DNA of 64,000 bases from Clostridia bacterium (GTDB taxonomy: Bacteria; Bacillota; Clostridia; Oscillospirales; CAG-272): assembly GCA_017501225.1 (NCBI GenBank), contig JAFVXH010000019.1:62001-126000 (forward strand), read 5' to 3'. The position numbers and the translations under genes are program-made. The stretch's first letter is position 1. Each line of letters opens with the position of its first letter. Shown one piece after another: positions 56,735 to 64,000 of the stretch. Below the pieces are notes generated by a model. That model was not told the origin of the DNA and did not search any database. It was given only the letters and a program-made list of their open reading frames with translations.

Positions 56735-58228
56735 ATGCAAACGGTGGTCAGCGTAGAGCAGATGCGAAGCAACGAAATGCGTGCCATCCATAGCGGGATC
56801 GACGCAAAAGAGCTGATGCTGCGCGCCGCAAGGGGAATTTTACGGAGTTATGCGTGGTGCGGTCCCGTTGCAATCGTCTGCGGCGACGGAAACAACGCGG
56901 GAGACGGATATGCGCTTGCGGTTCTGCTGACGGAGCAGGGGATTCCCTGCACGGTCGTACGCCTATCGAATCGCGCGACGGAGACGGGGGACTTCTATCT
57001 GTCGCAATGTCGGATGCTTGGTGTTGAAATTTGCGCGTATACTCCCGATTTTTCCTTCTCACCCTACAGAGAGATCGTGGATTGCATCTTCGGAACGGGC
57101 TTTCACGGTACCGTCACGGGTATCTTTCGGGATGCTGTAGAGGCGATCAATCAAAGCGGTAAGTTCGTGCTTTGCGCGGATATCAACAGCGGTCTGAACG
57201 GAAATAACGGACTTGGCGACGTTTGCGTGCGCTCGGATCTGACCGTTTCGATCGGCCATTATAAGGTGGGGCATTTTACAGGAATCGCCAAGGACGTGAT
57301 CGGAGGGCTCTGCAATGCGGAGATCGGGATTACGGCAGAGGAGCTTACGGGATATCTGTTGGAGGAATCGGATCTGCGCGAGGTATTTCCCAAGAGATCT
57401 CAGGCGACGCACAAGGGAAATTACGGGTACGTGTCGGTCATGGGAGGTTGCATCGTCTATTCGGGCGCTGTCAAGCTTGCCAACATGAGCTGTGCCGCTT
57501 TGCGCGCGGGTGCCGGCGTTTCTCAGCTGATCGTTCCGAGGGCTCTTGCGACAGCGGTCTTGCCTTATCTGCTCGAGAGCACGCTTGCGCTCATCCCCGA
57601 CGAGGATGGAAAAATGATATTTTCCAAGCCCGAGCTTGACGCAAGTCTTGCCCGACAAGCCGCCCTTGCCGTTGGCATGGGATGGGGAAATTCTATGGAA
57701 AATACCGAGATATTGCGCTATATTTTGCAAAATTACGCCTTTTCTCTCGTCATTGACGCCGACGGCTTGAACGCCCTTTCTACTATGAAGGATGCCGATC
57801 GGATGTTGCGGGAAAGCCATTGCCAAACCGTGCTAACGCCGCACGTCAAGGAGCTTGAGCGTATCAGTCAAATTCCGGTTGAGGAGATTTTGAAGGATCC
57901 CGTAAGGGCTGTGACGCAGTACGCAAGCAGAACGGGTTCTTGCGTTCTGCTCAAGGGTGCGTGTACGCTGATCAGCGATGGGAAGGTGTGTTATTTCGTC
58001 AATCGCGGATGCGCGGGAATGGCAACCGCGGGGAGCGGCGACGTGCTGTCGGGCGTGCTTGCGGGCATGCTTGGTTATCTTCCCCCAACCCCAAAAACAA
58101 TCGCGGCAGGAGCATTCCTGACGGGGTATGCGGGAGAGCTGGCGCAAAAGGAATGCACGGAGGTCGGAATGCTTTCCTCGGATACCGTCAAAAAATTGCC
58201 GAACGCTCTGCGGAAATTGCTTTCCTGA
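56735..58228 (+). CDS. nnr: bifunctional NAD(P)H-hydrate repair enzyme (epimerase / dehydratase)
   Basis: 497 residues, two domains. The N-terminal YjeF-N epimerase (1-210) has CGDGNNAGDGYALA (49-62); the C-terminal YjeF-C/CARKD dehydratase (about 225-497) has GNYGYVSVMGG, RAGAGVSQLIVP and the nucleotide-binding NRGCAGMATAGSGDVLSG. The enzyme repairs hydrated NADH and NADPH. The site CAGGAGGAA precedes the ATG. Single-gene unit. In other bacteria acpS often lies upstream; here it does not. Confidence 0.95.
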   Translation: MQTVVSVEQMRSNEMRAIHSGIDAKELMLRAARGILRSYAWCGPVAIVCGDGNNAGDGYALAVLLTEQGIPCTVVRLSNRATETGDFYLSQCRMLGVEICAYTPDFSFSPYREIVDCIFGTGFHGTVTGIFRDAVEAINQSGKFVLCADINSGLNGNNGLGDVCVRSDLTVSIGHYKVGHFTGIAKDVIGGLCNAEIGITAEELTGYLLEESDLREVFPKRSQATHKGNYGYVSVMGGCIVYSGAVKLANMSCAALRAGAGVSQLIVPRALATAVLPYLLESTLALIPDEDGKMIFSKPELDASLARQAALAVGMGWGNSMENTEILRYILQNYAFSLVIDADGLNALSTMKDADRMLRESHCQTVLTPHVKELERISQIPVEEILKDPVRAVTQYASRTGSCVLLKGACTLISDGKVCYFVNRGCAGMATAGSGDVLSGVLAGMLGYLPPTPKTIAAGAFLTGYAGELAQKECTEVGMLSSDTVKKLPNALRKLLS

Positions 58229-58270
58229 ATCTGATTTTGTAAAAAGAGGAGAGAAACTTGTCAAAAAGCA

Positions 58271-58299
58271 TTGACAAATATATAGGCGTGTGGTATACT
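58271..58299 (+). promoter_or_regulatory. promoter of the dapA-dapB-lysA operon
   Basis: TTGACA (58271-58276), 17 bases, TATACT (58294-58299). Confidence 0.88.
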
Positions 58300-58309
58300 A
58301 ACAAATAAT

Positions 58310-58546
58310 GATAGAGGTGCGCCTTGTGAAAAGAGTACCGCCGCGGAACAGTCGCGCAGACGTTGCGGTGGGGAAAGGTTCGGGCGCCGAAGAAGCGATC
58401 CGTGCGCAGGATCGGTTCTGGCAATGCAGAAAACATCTGTCTTGCTGTCGCAGAAATGCGGAGCGCTATCCACCGAAAACCGATCAGAGTGCCGATTTTG
58501 GCAAATGGGAAGAGGGGAGCGCTGTGATCCCCTCTTCTTTTATTTT
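58310..58546 (+). ncRNA. lysine riboswitch (L box) with transcription terminator
   Basis: The basal helix pairs GATAG (58310-58314) with CTATC (58466-58470). Conserved L-box elements are visible: AGAGGTGCGC, AGAGTACC, GGGGAAAGG and the CGCCGAAG loop (58385-58392). Downstream, GAAGAGGGGA (58509-58518) and TCCCCTCTTC (58528-58537) followed by TTTTATTTT form the terminator that lysine binding should favour. It stands directly before dapA, the first step of the DAP/lysine branch. Confidence 0.92.
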
Positions 58547-58579
58547 GCACGTGAATTTTATCGAAGGAGAAAATAAATC

Positions 58580-59482
58580 ATGAAAAAAACGGTATTTACC
58601 GGTGCGGCAACCGCTATTATCACGCCCTTTTATAACAACGAGGTGGATTACGACGCGTTTGCGCGCCTGATTGATTGGCAGATTGACGAGGGCATTGACG
58701 CTTTGGTCGTTTGCGGTACTACGGGCGAGGCTTCCACCTTGACCGATGAGGAGCATCGCGCAGTCATGAAATTTGCGGTGGAGCGCGTCGCGGGCAGAGT
58801 TCCCGTCATTGCGGGAACGGGCTCGAACGATACGGCGTATGCCATCGAGCTGACGCGTTATGCCTGCGAGATCGGTGCCGATGCCGTTTTGCTTGTGACG
58901 CCCTATTACAACAAGGCGACGCAAAAGGGCTTGATCGCATCCTTTACCGCCGTGGCAGATGCCAGCACCAAGCCCGTGATTCTGTATAACGTGCCTTCCC
59001 GTACGGGATGTAACATCCTGCCCGCAACGGCAGCGATCCTTGCGGAGCATCCGAACATCGTCGCGATCAAGGAGGCAAGCGGAAACATTTCGCAGATTGC
59101 CGAGCTTGCTTCTCTGACGCAGGGCAAGCTGGATATCTATTCGGGCAACGACGATCAGATCGTTCCCATTCTTTCCTTGGGTGGAAAGGGTGTCATTTCC
59201 GTGCTTTCCAACCCGATGCCCAAAGCAACCGCCGAGATCTGCCGTCGCTTCTTTGCGGGTGACGTTGCGGGAAGCGCAAAGCTTCAGCTGGAGCTTCTCC
59301 CCTTGATCAACGCACTGTTCTGCGAGGTCAATCCGATCCCCGCAAAGGCTGCAATGGCTGCCATGGGATATGGCGAGAACAGCGTTCGTCTGCCCCTGAC
59401 GGTAATGGAGGAGGCGCACGAGAAGCAGCTGCTGGATTTGATGCGTGCGCAGGGACTTCTGGACGGAGGAAAGCAGGCATGA
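58580..59482 (+). CDS. dapA: 4-hydroxy-tetrahydrodipicolinate synthase
   Basis: 300 residues. Condenses aspartate semialdehyde with pyruvate. The Schiff-base lysine is K164 in AIKEASGN; Y136 and R141 lie in YNVPSRTG, T47-T48 in GTTGEAS: all catalytic residues in place. The site GAAGGAG precedes the ATG. Controlled by the riboswitch above. Overlaps dapB by 4 bases. Confidence 0.97.
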   Translation: MKKTVFTGAATAIITPFYNNEVDYDAFARLIDWQIDEGIDALVVCGTTGEASTLTDEEHRAVMKFAVERVAGRVPVIAGTGSNDTAYAIELTRYACEIGADAVLLVTPYYNKATQKGLIASFTAVADASTKPVILYNVPSRTGCNILPATAAILAEHPNIVAIKEASGNISQIAELASLTQGKLDIYSGNDDQIVPILSLGGKGVISVLSNPMPKATAEICRRFFAGDVAGSAKLQLELLPLINALFCEVNPIPAKAAMAAMGYGENSVRLPLTVMEEAHEKQLLDLMRAQGLLDGGKQA

Positions 59483-60228
59483 GGATTTTGATCTGCGGTG
59501 TCGGAGGACGCATGGGACGCGAGGTTGCAAAGCTTGCTTTGAACGGCGTCCGAGGCGCTGAGGTTGTCGCGGGCTTTGATATTCTGCCCGTGGATACCCG
59601 TGAATTCCGCACCTTTACCGATTGGGAACGCGTTGACGCCACTCCCGATTGCATCGTGGATTTTTCCCACCACGCGGGAACAAAAGCGATGCTGGAATTC
59701 GCCAAGAGCCGCTCGATCCCCGTCGTTCTCGCTACCACGGGACACACGGAGGAAGAGGAGGCAGTCATTCTGGAGGCGAGCCGCCACGTTCCGATTTTCC
59801 GTTCTGCCAATATGTCCTTGGGTGTCGCACTTTTGGTCGAGCTCGCAAAAACGACCGTCAAGACCTTTCCTGAGGCGGATATTGAAATCATTGAGAAGCA
59901 TCATAACCGCAAGCTGGACGCACCCAGCGGAACGGCACTTCTGATTGCCAACGCGATCAGGGAGGTTCGCAAGACCGCCAAGCTGATGCTCGGACGTGCG
60001 GGAAATGCAAAAAGAGAGCCCGATGAGATCGGCATTCATGCCGTTCGTATGGGCAATATCATCGGTGAGCACGAGGTCATCGTGGGAACCGATACCCAGA
60101 CCATCACCCTAAAGCATGAGGCGCACAGCCGCGCACTCTTTGCGGAGGGTGCGCTTGCCGCCGCCGCGTTTTTGATCGGCAAGGAGGCAGGTCTTTACGA
60201 TATGAAGCGCATGATCGATCAGGACTGA
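59479..60228 (+). CDS. dapB: 4-hydroxy-tetrahydrodipicolinate reductase
   Basis: 249 residues. NAD(P)H loop GVGGRMG (7-13), the central ATTGHT, and the substrate motif HHNRKLDAPSGTA (141-153) with the catalytic His and Lys. Reduces the DapA product, leading to meso-DAP for MurE and lysine. Start overlaps the dapA stop (ATGA). Next gene is lysA, 29 bases later. Genes for the middle of the DAP pathway are not in the window. Confidence 0.96.
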   Translation: MRILICGVGGRMGREVAKLALNGVRGAEVVAGFDILPVDTREFRTFTDWERVDATPDCIVDFSHHAGTKAMLEFAKSRSIPVVLATTGHTEEEEAVILEASRHVPIFRSANMSLGVALLVELAKTTVKTFPEADIEIIEKHHNRKLDAPSGTALLIANAIREVRKTAKLMLGRAGNAKREPDEIGIHAVRMGNIIGEHEVIVGTDTQTITLKHEAHSRALFAEGALAAAAFLIGKEAGLYDMKRMIDQD

Positions 60229-60257
60229 CCGAGTGCGTTGTTTCTAAGGAGAAACGT

Positions 60258-61565
60258 ATGATTTGTAACAATCTTTCCGTTCGTGCCGACGGGCATCTTG
60301 CCTTCAGTGGGGTAGATACCGTCGAAATGGCGCAAAAGTACGGAACGCCCTTGTATCTGATGGATGAGGACCGCATCCGCGAGCGCTGCCGCACGTATCA
60401 GCTTACCTTGCATCAGGCGTTTGATGAGCGCGCGCAAGCTCTTTATGCGGGCAAGGCGGCATCCTTCCGCCAGATCTATCGCATCATGAAGGAAGAAGGA
60501 ATGGGCATTGACGTGGTTTCCTCGGGCGAGCTTTATACCGCCGCGTCGGTTGGCTTCCCGTTGAAGAATGCCTATTTCCACAGCAACAACAAAACGGACG
60601 CCGATATTCTCCTTGCCATCGAGCAGGGAATCGGATATTTTGTCGTCGATAACCGCGAGGAGTTGGATGCGATCGACCGAATCGCGGGATCCTTTGGGAA
60701 AACGCAGAACGTCTTGCTTCGCTTAACTCCCGGAATCGATCCGCACACCTACGCGGCGGTTTCCACGGGTGAGGTGGATTCCAAGTTCGGCTCCGCGATC
60801 GAAACGGGACAGGCAAAGGAGATCACCGCTTACGCGTTGCAGCTTTCGCACGTGCATCTTGCGGGATTCCACTGTCACGTAGGCTCGCAGGTCTTTGATT
60901 CGGACGTTTTTTTGCGCGCATCCGCCATTATGCTGGAATTCATCGCAAGGATCAAGCAGGAATACGGCTACGAAGCCGAGATCCTGGATCTTGGCGGCGG
61001 ATACGGCGTGCGTTATCTTGACAGCGATCCCGAGATCGACATTGCCGAAAACATCGCACAGGTCGGACGTGCTGTCAAGGAGCAATGCCGCACGCTTGGG
61101 CTTTCGCTTCCCGCCATTCGCATGGAGCCGGGACGGAGCATCGTCGCCGACGCGGGACTGACGCTGTATACCGTCGGTACCGTCAAGCGGATTCCGGGGT
61201 ATAAAAACTACGTGTCTGTTGACGGCGGTATGGCTGACAATCCACGCTTTGCGCTTTACCGATCCTCCTATACCGTCCTGCTTGCCAACCGCGCAAAGGA
61301 CGCAGAGGAAAAGCCGATCTTCCGTTGCTCGGTCGTAGGAAGATGCTGTGAGAGCGGTGATATTTTGCAGGAGGACGTTCCCATGCCGCAGGACGTGGCA
61401 AGGGGTGATATTTTGGCAGTCCTTACCACGGGCGCTTACAATTATTCCATGGCCTCCAACTACAACCGCCTGCCAAGGCCTCCGATCGTCATGCTTCGGA
61501 ACGGCAAGGATTTTTTAGCCGTTTGCCGCGAGAGCCTTGAGGATATTTGTCGCAACGACCTTTGA
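60258..61565 (+). CDS. lysA: diaminopimelate decarboxylase
   Basis: 435 residues, PLP enzyme of the alanine racemase-like fold III. The PLP lysine is K66 in ALYAGKAAS; HCHVGSQ, LGGGYGV, MEPGRSIV and CCESGD form the cofactor and substrate sites. It converts meso-DAP to lysine, the last step. Site AAGGAG. Last gene of the riboswitch-controlled operon; mscL follows 34 bases later and may be read in part. Confidence 0.96.
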   Translation: MICNNLSVRADGHLAFSGVDTVEMAQKYGTPLYLMDEDRIRERCRTYQLTLHQAFDERAQALYAGKAASFRQIYRIMKEEGMGIDVVSSGELYTAASVGFPLKNAYFHSNNKTDADILLAIEQGIGYFVVDNREELDAIDRIAGSFGKTQNVLLRLTPGIDPHTYAAVSTGEVDSKFGSAIETGQAKEITAYALQLSHVHLAGFHCHVGSQVFDSDVFLRASAIMLEFIARIKQEYGYEAEILDLGGGYGVRYLDSDPEIDIAENIAQVGRAVKEQCRTLGLSLPAIRMEPGRSIVADAGLTLYTVGTVKRIPGYKNYVSVDGGMADNPRFALYRSSYTVLLANRAKDAEEKPIFRCSVVGRCCESGDILQEDVPMPQDVARGDILAVLTTGAYNYSMASNYNRLPRPPIVMLRNGKDFLAVCRESLEDICRNDL

Positions 61566-61599
61566 TACCCCTTTATTTTAGATTTTGGAGGAATCGGAC

Positions 61600-62238
61600 A
61601 TGGGACGAGCAGATAGAGAAGTAATTGAACAAAAAATTCGAGATGGAGAAAGGAAGGAACAAATGGAAAAAATAAAACAACAAAGAGAGAAGCTCAAAAA
61701 GGAGCGAATCAGCTTTTTTGCTGATTTCAAACAATTCATCACCAAGGGCAACGTTCTGGATATGGCAGTCGCGGTCGTCGTTGCGACGGCATTCAATGCC
61801 ATTGTCAACGGACTTGTTAAGCACATCATCACACCGTGCATCACGTTTTTGACCAGCGGTACCGACATCACCGAATGGGAATATATCCTGCGCGAGGAAA
61901 TCCTCGATGAGGCGGGTGCCGTAGCCAAGGCAGAGATCTCGATTCATTACGGACTCTGGCTGCAGAGTATTTTGGACTTTTTGATCATCGCATTCAGCGT
62001 CTTTGTCGCGGTTCGTGTGATCCGCTCGGTGGAGCGCAAGCTCAACGCCAAGGAGATTGCAAAGAAAGAGGCAGAGGCCGCCGCAAAGAAGGCGGAGGAG
62101 GATGCAAAGGCTGCAGAGGCCGCCGCAAAGAAGGCAGAGGAGGACGCTCAGAAAAAAGCGATCGAGGACGAGTTCTATGCCAATATGCGTGAGCAGTCGG
62201 CGCTTTTGCGTGAGATCCGCGACAGCGTGAAGAAGTAA
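61600..62238 (+). CDS. mscL: large-conductance mechanosensitive channel MscL with long terminal extensions
   Basis: 212 residues from ATG 61600, after TTGGAGGAA. The core has TM1 (about 50-72, KGNVLDMAVAVVVATAFNAIV) and TM2 (about 118-142, LWLQSILDFLIIAFSVFVAV). Typical MscL is 130-150 residues and starts close to TM1; this one carries an extra 40 charged residues in front, rich in Lys/Glu, and 60 behind with two copies of EAAAKKAEEDA, predicted to form a long coiled coil. MscL releases solutes under hypo-osmotic stress. Terminator follows. Confidence 0.9.
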   Translation: MGRADREVIEQKIRDGERKEQMEKIKQQREKLKKERISFFADFKQFITKGNVLDMAVAVVVATAFNAIVNGLVKHIITPCITFLTSGTDITEWEYILREEILDEAGAVAKAEISIHYGLWLQSILDFLIIAFSVFVAVRVIRSVERKLNAKEIAKKEAEAAAKKAEEDAKAAEAAAKKAEEDAQKKAIEDEFYANMREQSALLREIRDSVKK

Positions 62239-62264
62239 GCGGCTTTTTGAGGGCTACGTATAGA

Positions 62265-62302
62265 AAAAAGGGAGAGATTTCTGTCGAAATCTCTCCCTTT
62301 TT
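62265..62302 (+). terminator. terminator after mscL
   Basis: AAAAAGGGAGAGATTTC (62265-62281), loop TGTC, exact complement ending in TTTTT (62286-62302). Confidence 0.93.
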
Positions 62303-62350
62303 CGGAGGAGGAGCATACGTGCTTTCAGCCGATTTTTCTGTGCTTTTTTC

Positions 62351-62379
62351 TTGACAGCGGAGCGCGTTTATGGTATAAT
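62351..62379 (+). promoter_or_regulatory. promoter of the pseudouridine synthase gene
   Basis: TTGACA (62351-62356), 17 bases, TATAAT (62374-62379): full consensus. Confidence 0.9.
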
Positions 62380-62425
62380 AACAAAGAGCGAAAGCAGGCT
62401 TTTTGCAAAAGAAGGAGGGGATCGG

Positions 62426-63121
62426 ATGCGACTGGATAAAATGCTCTCCGAGTGCGGAGTTGCCACACGGAGCGAGACCGCTAAGGCAGTAAGAGCCGGG
62501 CGCGTTACCGTCGACGGCGTCCCCGTGCGCAAGCCTGAAACCAAGGTCGATCCCGAACGGCAGACCGTGATCTATTGCGGGATGCAGGTCCGCTATCGCA
62601 AGTACGTATATCTGATGCTGAATAAGCCGGACGGATACGTCAGCGCAACCGAGGACGGACGTGAGGCGACCGTTCTGGAGCTTCTGCCCGAGGAATACCG
62701 CAAAATGGGCGTGTTTCCGTGCGGAAGATTGGATAAGCACACCCTTGGATTGATGCTCCTGACCAACGACGGAGCCCTTTCGCATCGGTTGCTCGCTCCC
62801 AAGAGCCACGTCAGCAAGGCGTATGCCTTTTCCGTTAAATTTCCTCTGTCGCAAAAGGATGTGGAAAGCCTGGAGGCAGGCGTTGATATCGGCGGATACG
62901 TCACAAAGCCATGCTCGGTCAAGCTTGTCGACGCGCAGTCGGGAATCATCACCATCACGGAGGGGAAGTACCATCAGATCAAGCTGATGATGGAGGCGGT
63001 GCACAATCAGATCACCTATCTTGAGCGCCGCAGCTTCGGCCCACTCCTCTTTGACGAGAGCCTTGCGCGCGGAGAATGGCGTGAGCTTACCGAGGAAGAG
63101 GAACGTGCACTCAAGCAATGA
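62426..63121 (+). CDS. RsuA-family rRNA pseudouridine synthase
   Basis: 231 residues from ATG 62426, after AAGGAGGGG. An S4 RNA-binding domain (1-60, MRLDKMLSECGVATRSE) precedes the catalytic domain, with the catalytic Asp D103 in CGRLDKHTLGL and the KPDGYVSAT motif. It isomerises uridine in 16S or 23S rRNA; the small-subunit RsuA subgroup is more likely from the single-domain layout, but RluB/E-type substrates cannot be excluded. tex follows 52 bases later. Confidence 0.92.
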   Translation: MRLDKMLSECGVATRSETAKAVRAGRVTVDGVPVRKPETKVDPERQTVIYCGMQVRYRKYVYLMLNKPDGYVSATEDGREATVLELLPEEYRKMGVFPCGRLDKHTLGLMLLTNDGALSHRLLAPKSHVSKAYAFSVKFPLSQKDVESLEAGVDIGGYVTKPCSVKLVDAQSGIITITEGKYHQIKLMMEAVHNQITYLERRSFGPLLFDESLARGEWRELTEEEERALKQ

Positions 63122-63173
63122 AAATACGTGTTACAGACACCTTGGATACAAAATCGGAAAGGATAACAAGCGA

Positions 63174-64000
63174 ATGAACATCAATGAACGGCTCGCACAG
63201 GAATTTCAGTTAAAGATCGGACAGGTCGACGCAACCGTCGCGCTGATCGACGAGGGGAACACCATCCCCTTTATCGCCCGTTACCGCAAGGAGGTCACGG
63301 GAAGCCTTGACGACAACGTTTTGCGTGATCTTTACGACCGCCTGACCTTTTTGCGCAACATCGAGAAGCGCAAGCAGGAGGTCTTTGATCTCATTTCCGC
63401 GCAGGATAAGATGACGCCCGAGATCCAGGCGGCGCTTGAGGCGGCACAGACCATTACGGAGGTGGACGACATCTACCGTCCCTACCGTCCGCACCGCAAG
63501 ACGCGCGCATCCGTCGCACGAGAAAAGGGATTGGAGCCTCTGGCAGAGCTTTTGTATGCACAAGAGCCTGCGTACGAGCCGAGCATTGAGGAGCAGGCGG
63601 CAGAATATATCAATGAGGAAAAGGGTGTTGCCAGCGTCGAGGAGGCGCTGCAGGGCGCGAAGGATATCATCGCGGAAGGTGTTTCGGACAACGCGGAATT
63701 CCGTAAGGAGATCCGCCGCCTGACCTTTGAATTCGGAACGCTTTCGACCAAGCAGGCGAAGGAGGAGGACTCGGTTTACGCGCAGTATTACGATTACACA
63801 GAGCCTCTTACCAAGGTGCTTCCGCACCGCGTGCTCGCCATCAATCGCGGAGAAAAGGAGGAATTCCTCAAGGTCAGCGTCGGTGTTTCCTCCGATATTA
63901 TCTTGAATTTCCTCTTTGCCGAGGTGCTAAAGCAGAACAGAAGCCCCGCGGAGCCCTACATTTCCGCTGCGATCGTGGATAGCTACGACCGCCTGATCGC
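63174..64000 (+). CDS. tex: transcription accessory protein Tex, N-terminal part (continues past the window)
   Basis: 275 residues visible from ATG 63174, site GGAAAGGA. The start MNINERLAQEFQL, IPFIARYRKEVTGSLDD, VDDIYRPYRPHRKTRASVAREKG and the ILNFLFAE end belong to Tex, an RNA-binding protein with a Tex-N domain, a YqgF-like nuclease-fold and a C-terminal S1 domain; the last two lie beyond the edge. Involved in transcription and RNA turnover. Confidence 0.95.
   Translation, partial: MNINERLAQEFQLKIGQVDATVALIDEGNTIPFIARYRKEVTGSLDDNVLRDLYDRLTFLRNIEKRKQEVFDLISAQDKMTPEIQAALEAAQTITEVDDIYRPYRPHRKTRASVAREKGLEPLAELLYAQEPAYEPSIEEQAAEYINEEKGVASVEEALQGAKDIIAEGVSDNAEFRKEIRRLTFEFGTLSTKQAKEEDSVYAQYYDYTEPLTKVLPHRVLAINRGEKEEFLKVSVGVSSDIILNFLFAEVLKQNRSPAEPYISAAIVDSYDRLI

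Larger units (their letters stand above)
58229..58579. other. riboswitch-bearing leader of the dapA operon
   Basis: 351 bases holding the promoter (58271-58299), the lysine riboswitch aptamer (58310-58470) and its terminator (58509-58546). No protein gene. Confidence 0.9.

Overview
The window looks like a chromosomal segment of a spore-forming, anaerobic member of the Clostridia (Bacillota), probably an uncultured gut lineage; I cannot place it further. The reasons are an alpha/beta-type small acid-soluble spore protein, a dcw cluster with mraZ and a PASTA-tailed transpeptidase, a meso-diaminopimelate route with a lysine riboswitch, the McsA-McsB-ClpC-MecA proteolysis set, a HydABC-type [FeFe] hydrogenase operon, strong AGGAGG ribosome sites, and many near-consensus sigma-A promoters, almost all with 17-bp spacers. 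I see no prophage, integrase, CRISPR array, rRNA or tRNA gene.

Layout. 1-1.4 kb: end of a DHHW-type protein and a membrane-anchored DUF4097-like protein. 1.6-14.1 kb: the division and cell-wall cluster mraZ-rsmH-ftsL-ftsI-murE-murF-mraY-ftsW-orf-murG-ftsQ behind one promoter and a four-repeat MraZ operator, then ftsZ (14.2-15.5 kb) with its own promoter. murD, murC and ftsA are absent from the cluster. 15.5-20.2 kb: an accessory island holding a MerR-type regulator fused to membrane segments, Cys-rich modules and a leucine-rich-repeat-like tail, broken by a 4-base slippage deletion, followed by two tandemly duplicated lipoproteins that share the Cys-rich module. 20.2-21.2 kb: a divergent spermidine-synthase-like methyltransferase. 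21.4-26.7 kb: a three-gene cassette (TerB_N/TerB_C protein, DUF2791/BrxD-like ATPase, BrxHI/Lhr-like helicase), a candidate nucleic-acid processing or defence system.

26.8-31 kb: acyl-CoA ligase, patatin-like phospholipase, GNAT acetyltransferase and AraC regulator as separate units. 31.5-34.2 kb: a large, probably highly expressed surface protein with an internal duplication, followed by a repeat-rich intergenic stretch with a MITE-like element. 34.8-38.9 kb (minus strand): metallo-hydrolase, gltX, glnS. 39.2 kb: spore protein. 39.7-43 kb: a three-module glycosyltransferase with a WsaF-like end. 43.1-47.2 kb (minus strand): mcsA-mcsB-clpC without ctsR.

47.6-55.8 kb: a ten-gene operon in which hydC, hydB and hydA enclose a second, sensory-type [FeFe]-hydrogenase-like protein, two DRTGG proteins, two GHKL ATPases, a PHP phosphoesterase and a thioredoxin-like ferredoxin. 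The interpretation is electron-bifurcating NADH/ferredoxin hydrogen metabolism with a built-in redox or H2 sensing branch. 55.9-64 kb: mecA, nnr, the riboswitch-controlled dapA-dapB-lysA operon, an extended mscL, an RsuA-type pseudouridine synthase and the start of tex.

Functionally the core genes join peptidoglycan precursor synthesis (DapA/DapB supply meso-DAP to MurE) with division and sporulation, while the accessory genes cover envelope sensing, surface display, possible defence and hydrogen metabolism.
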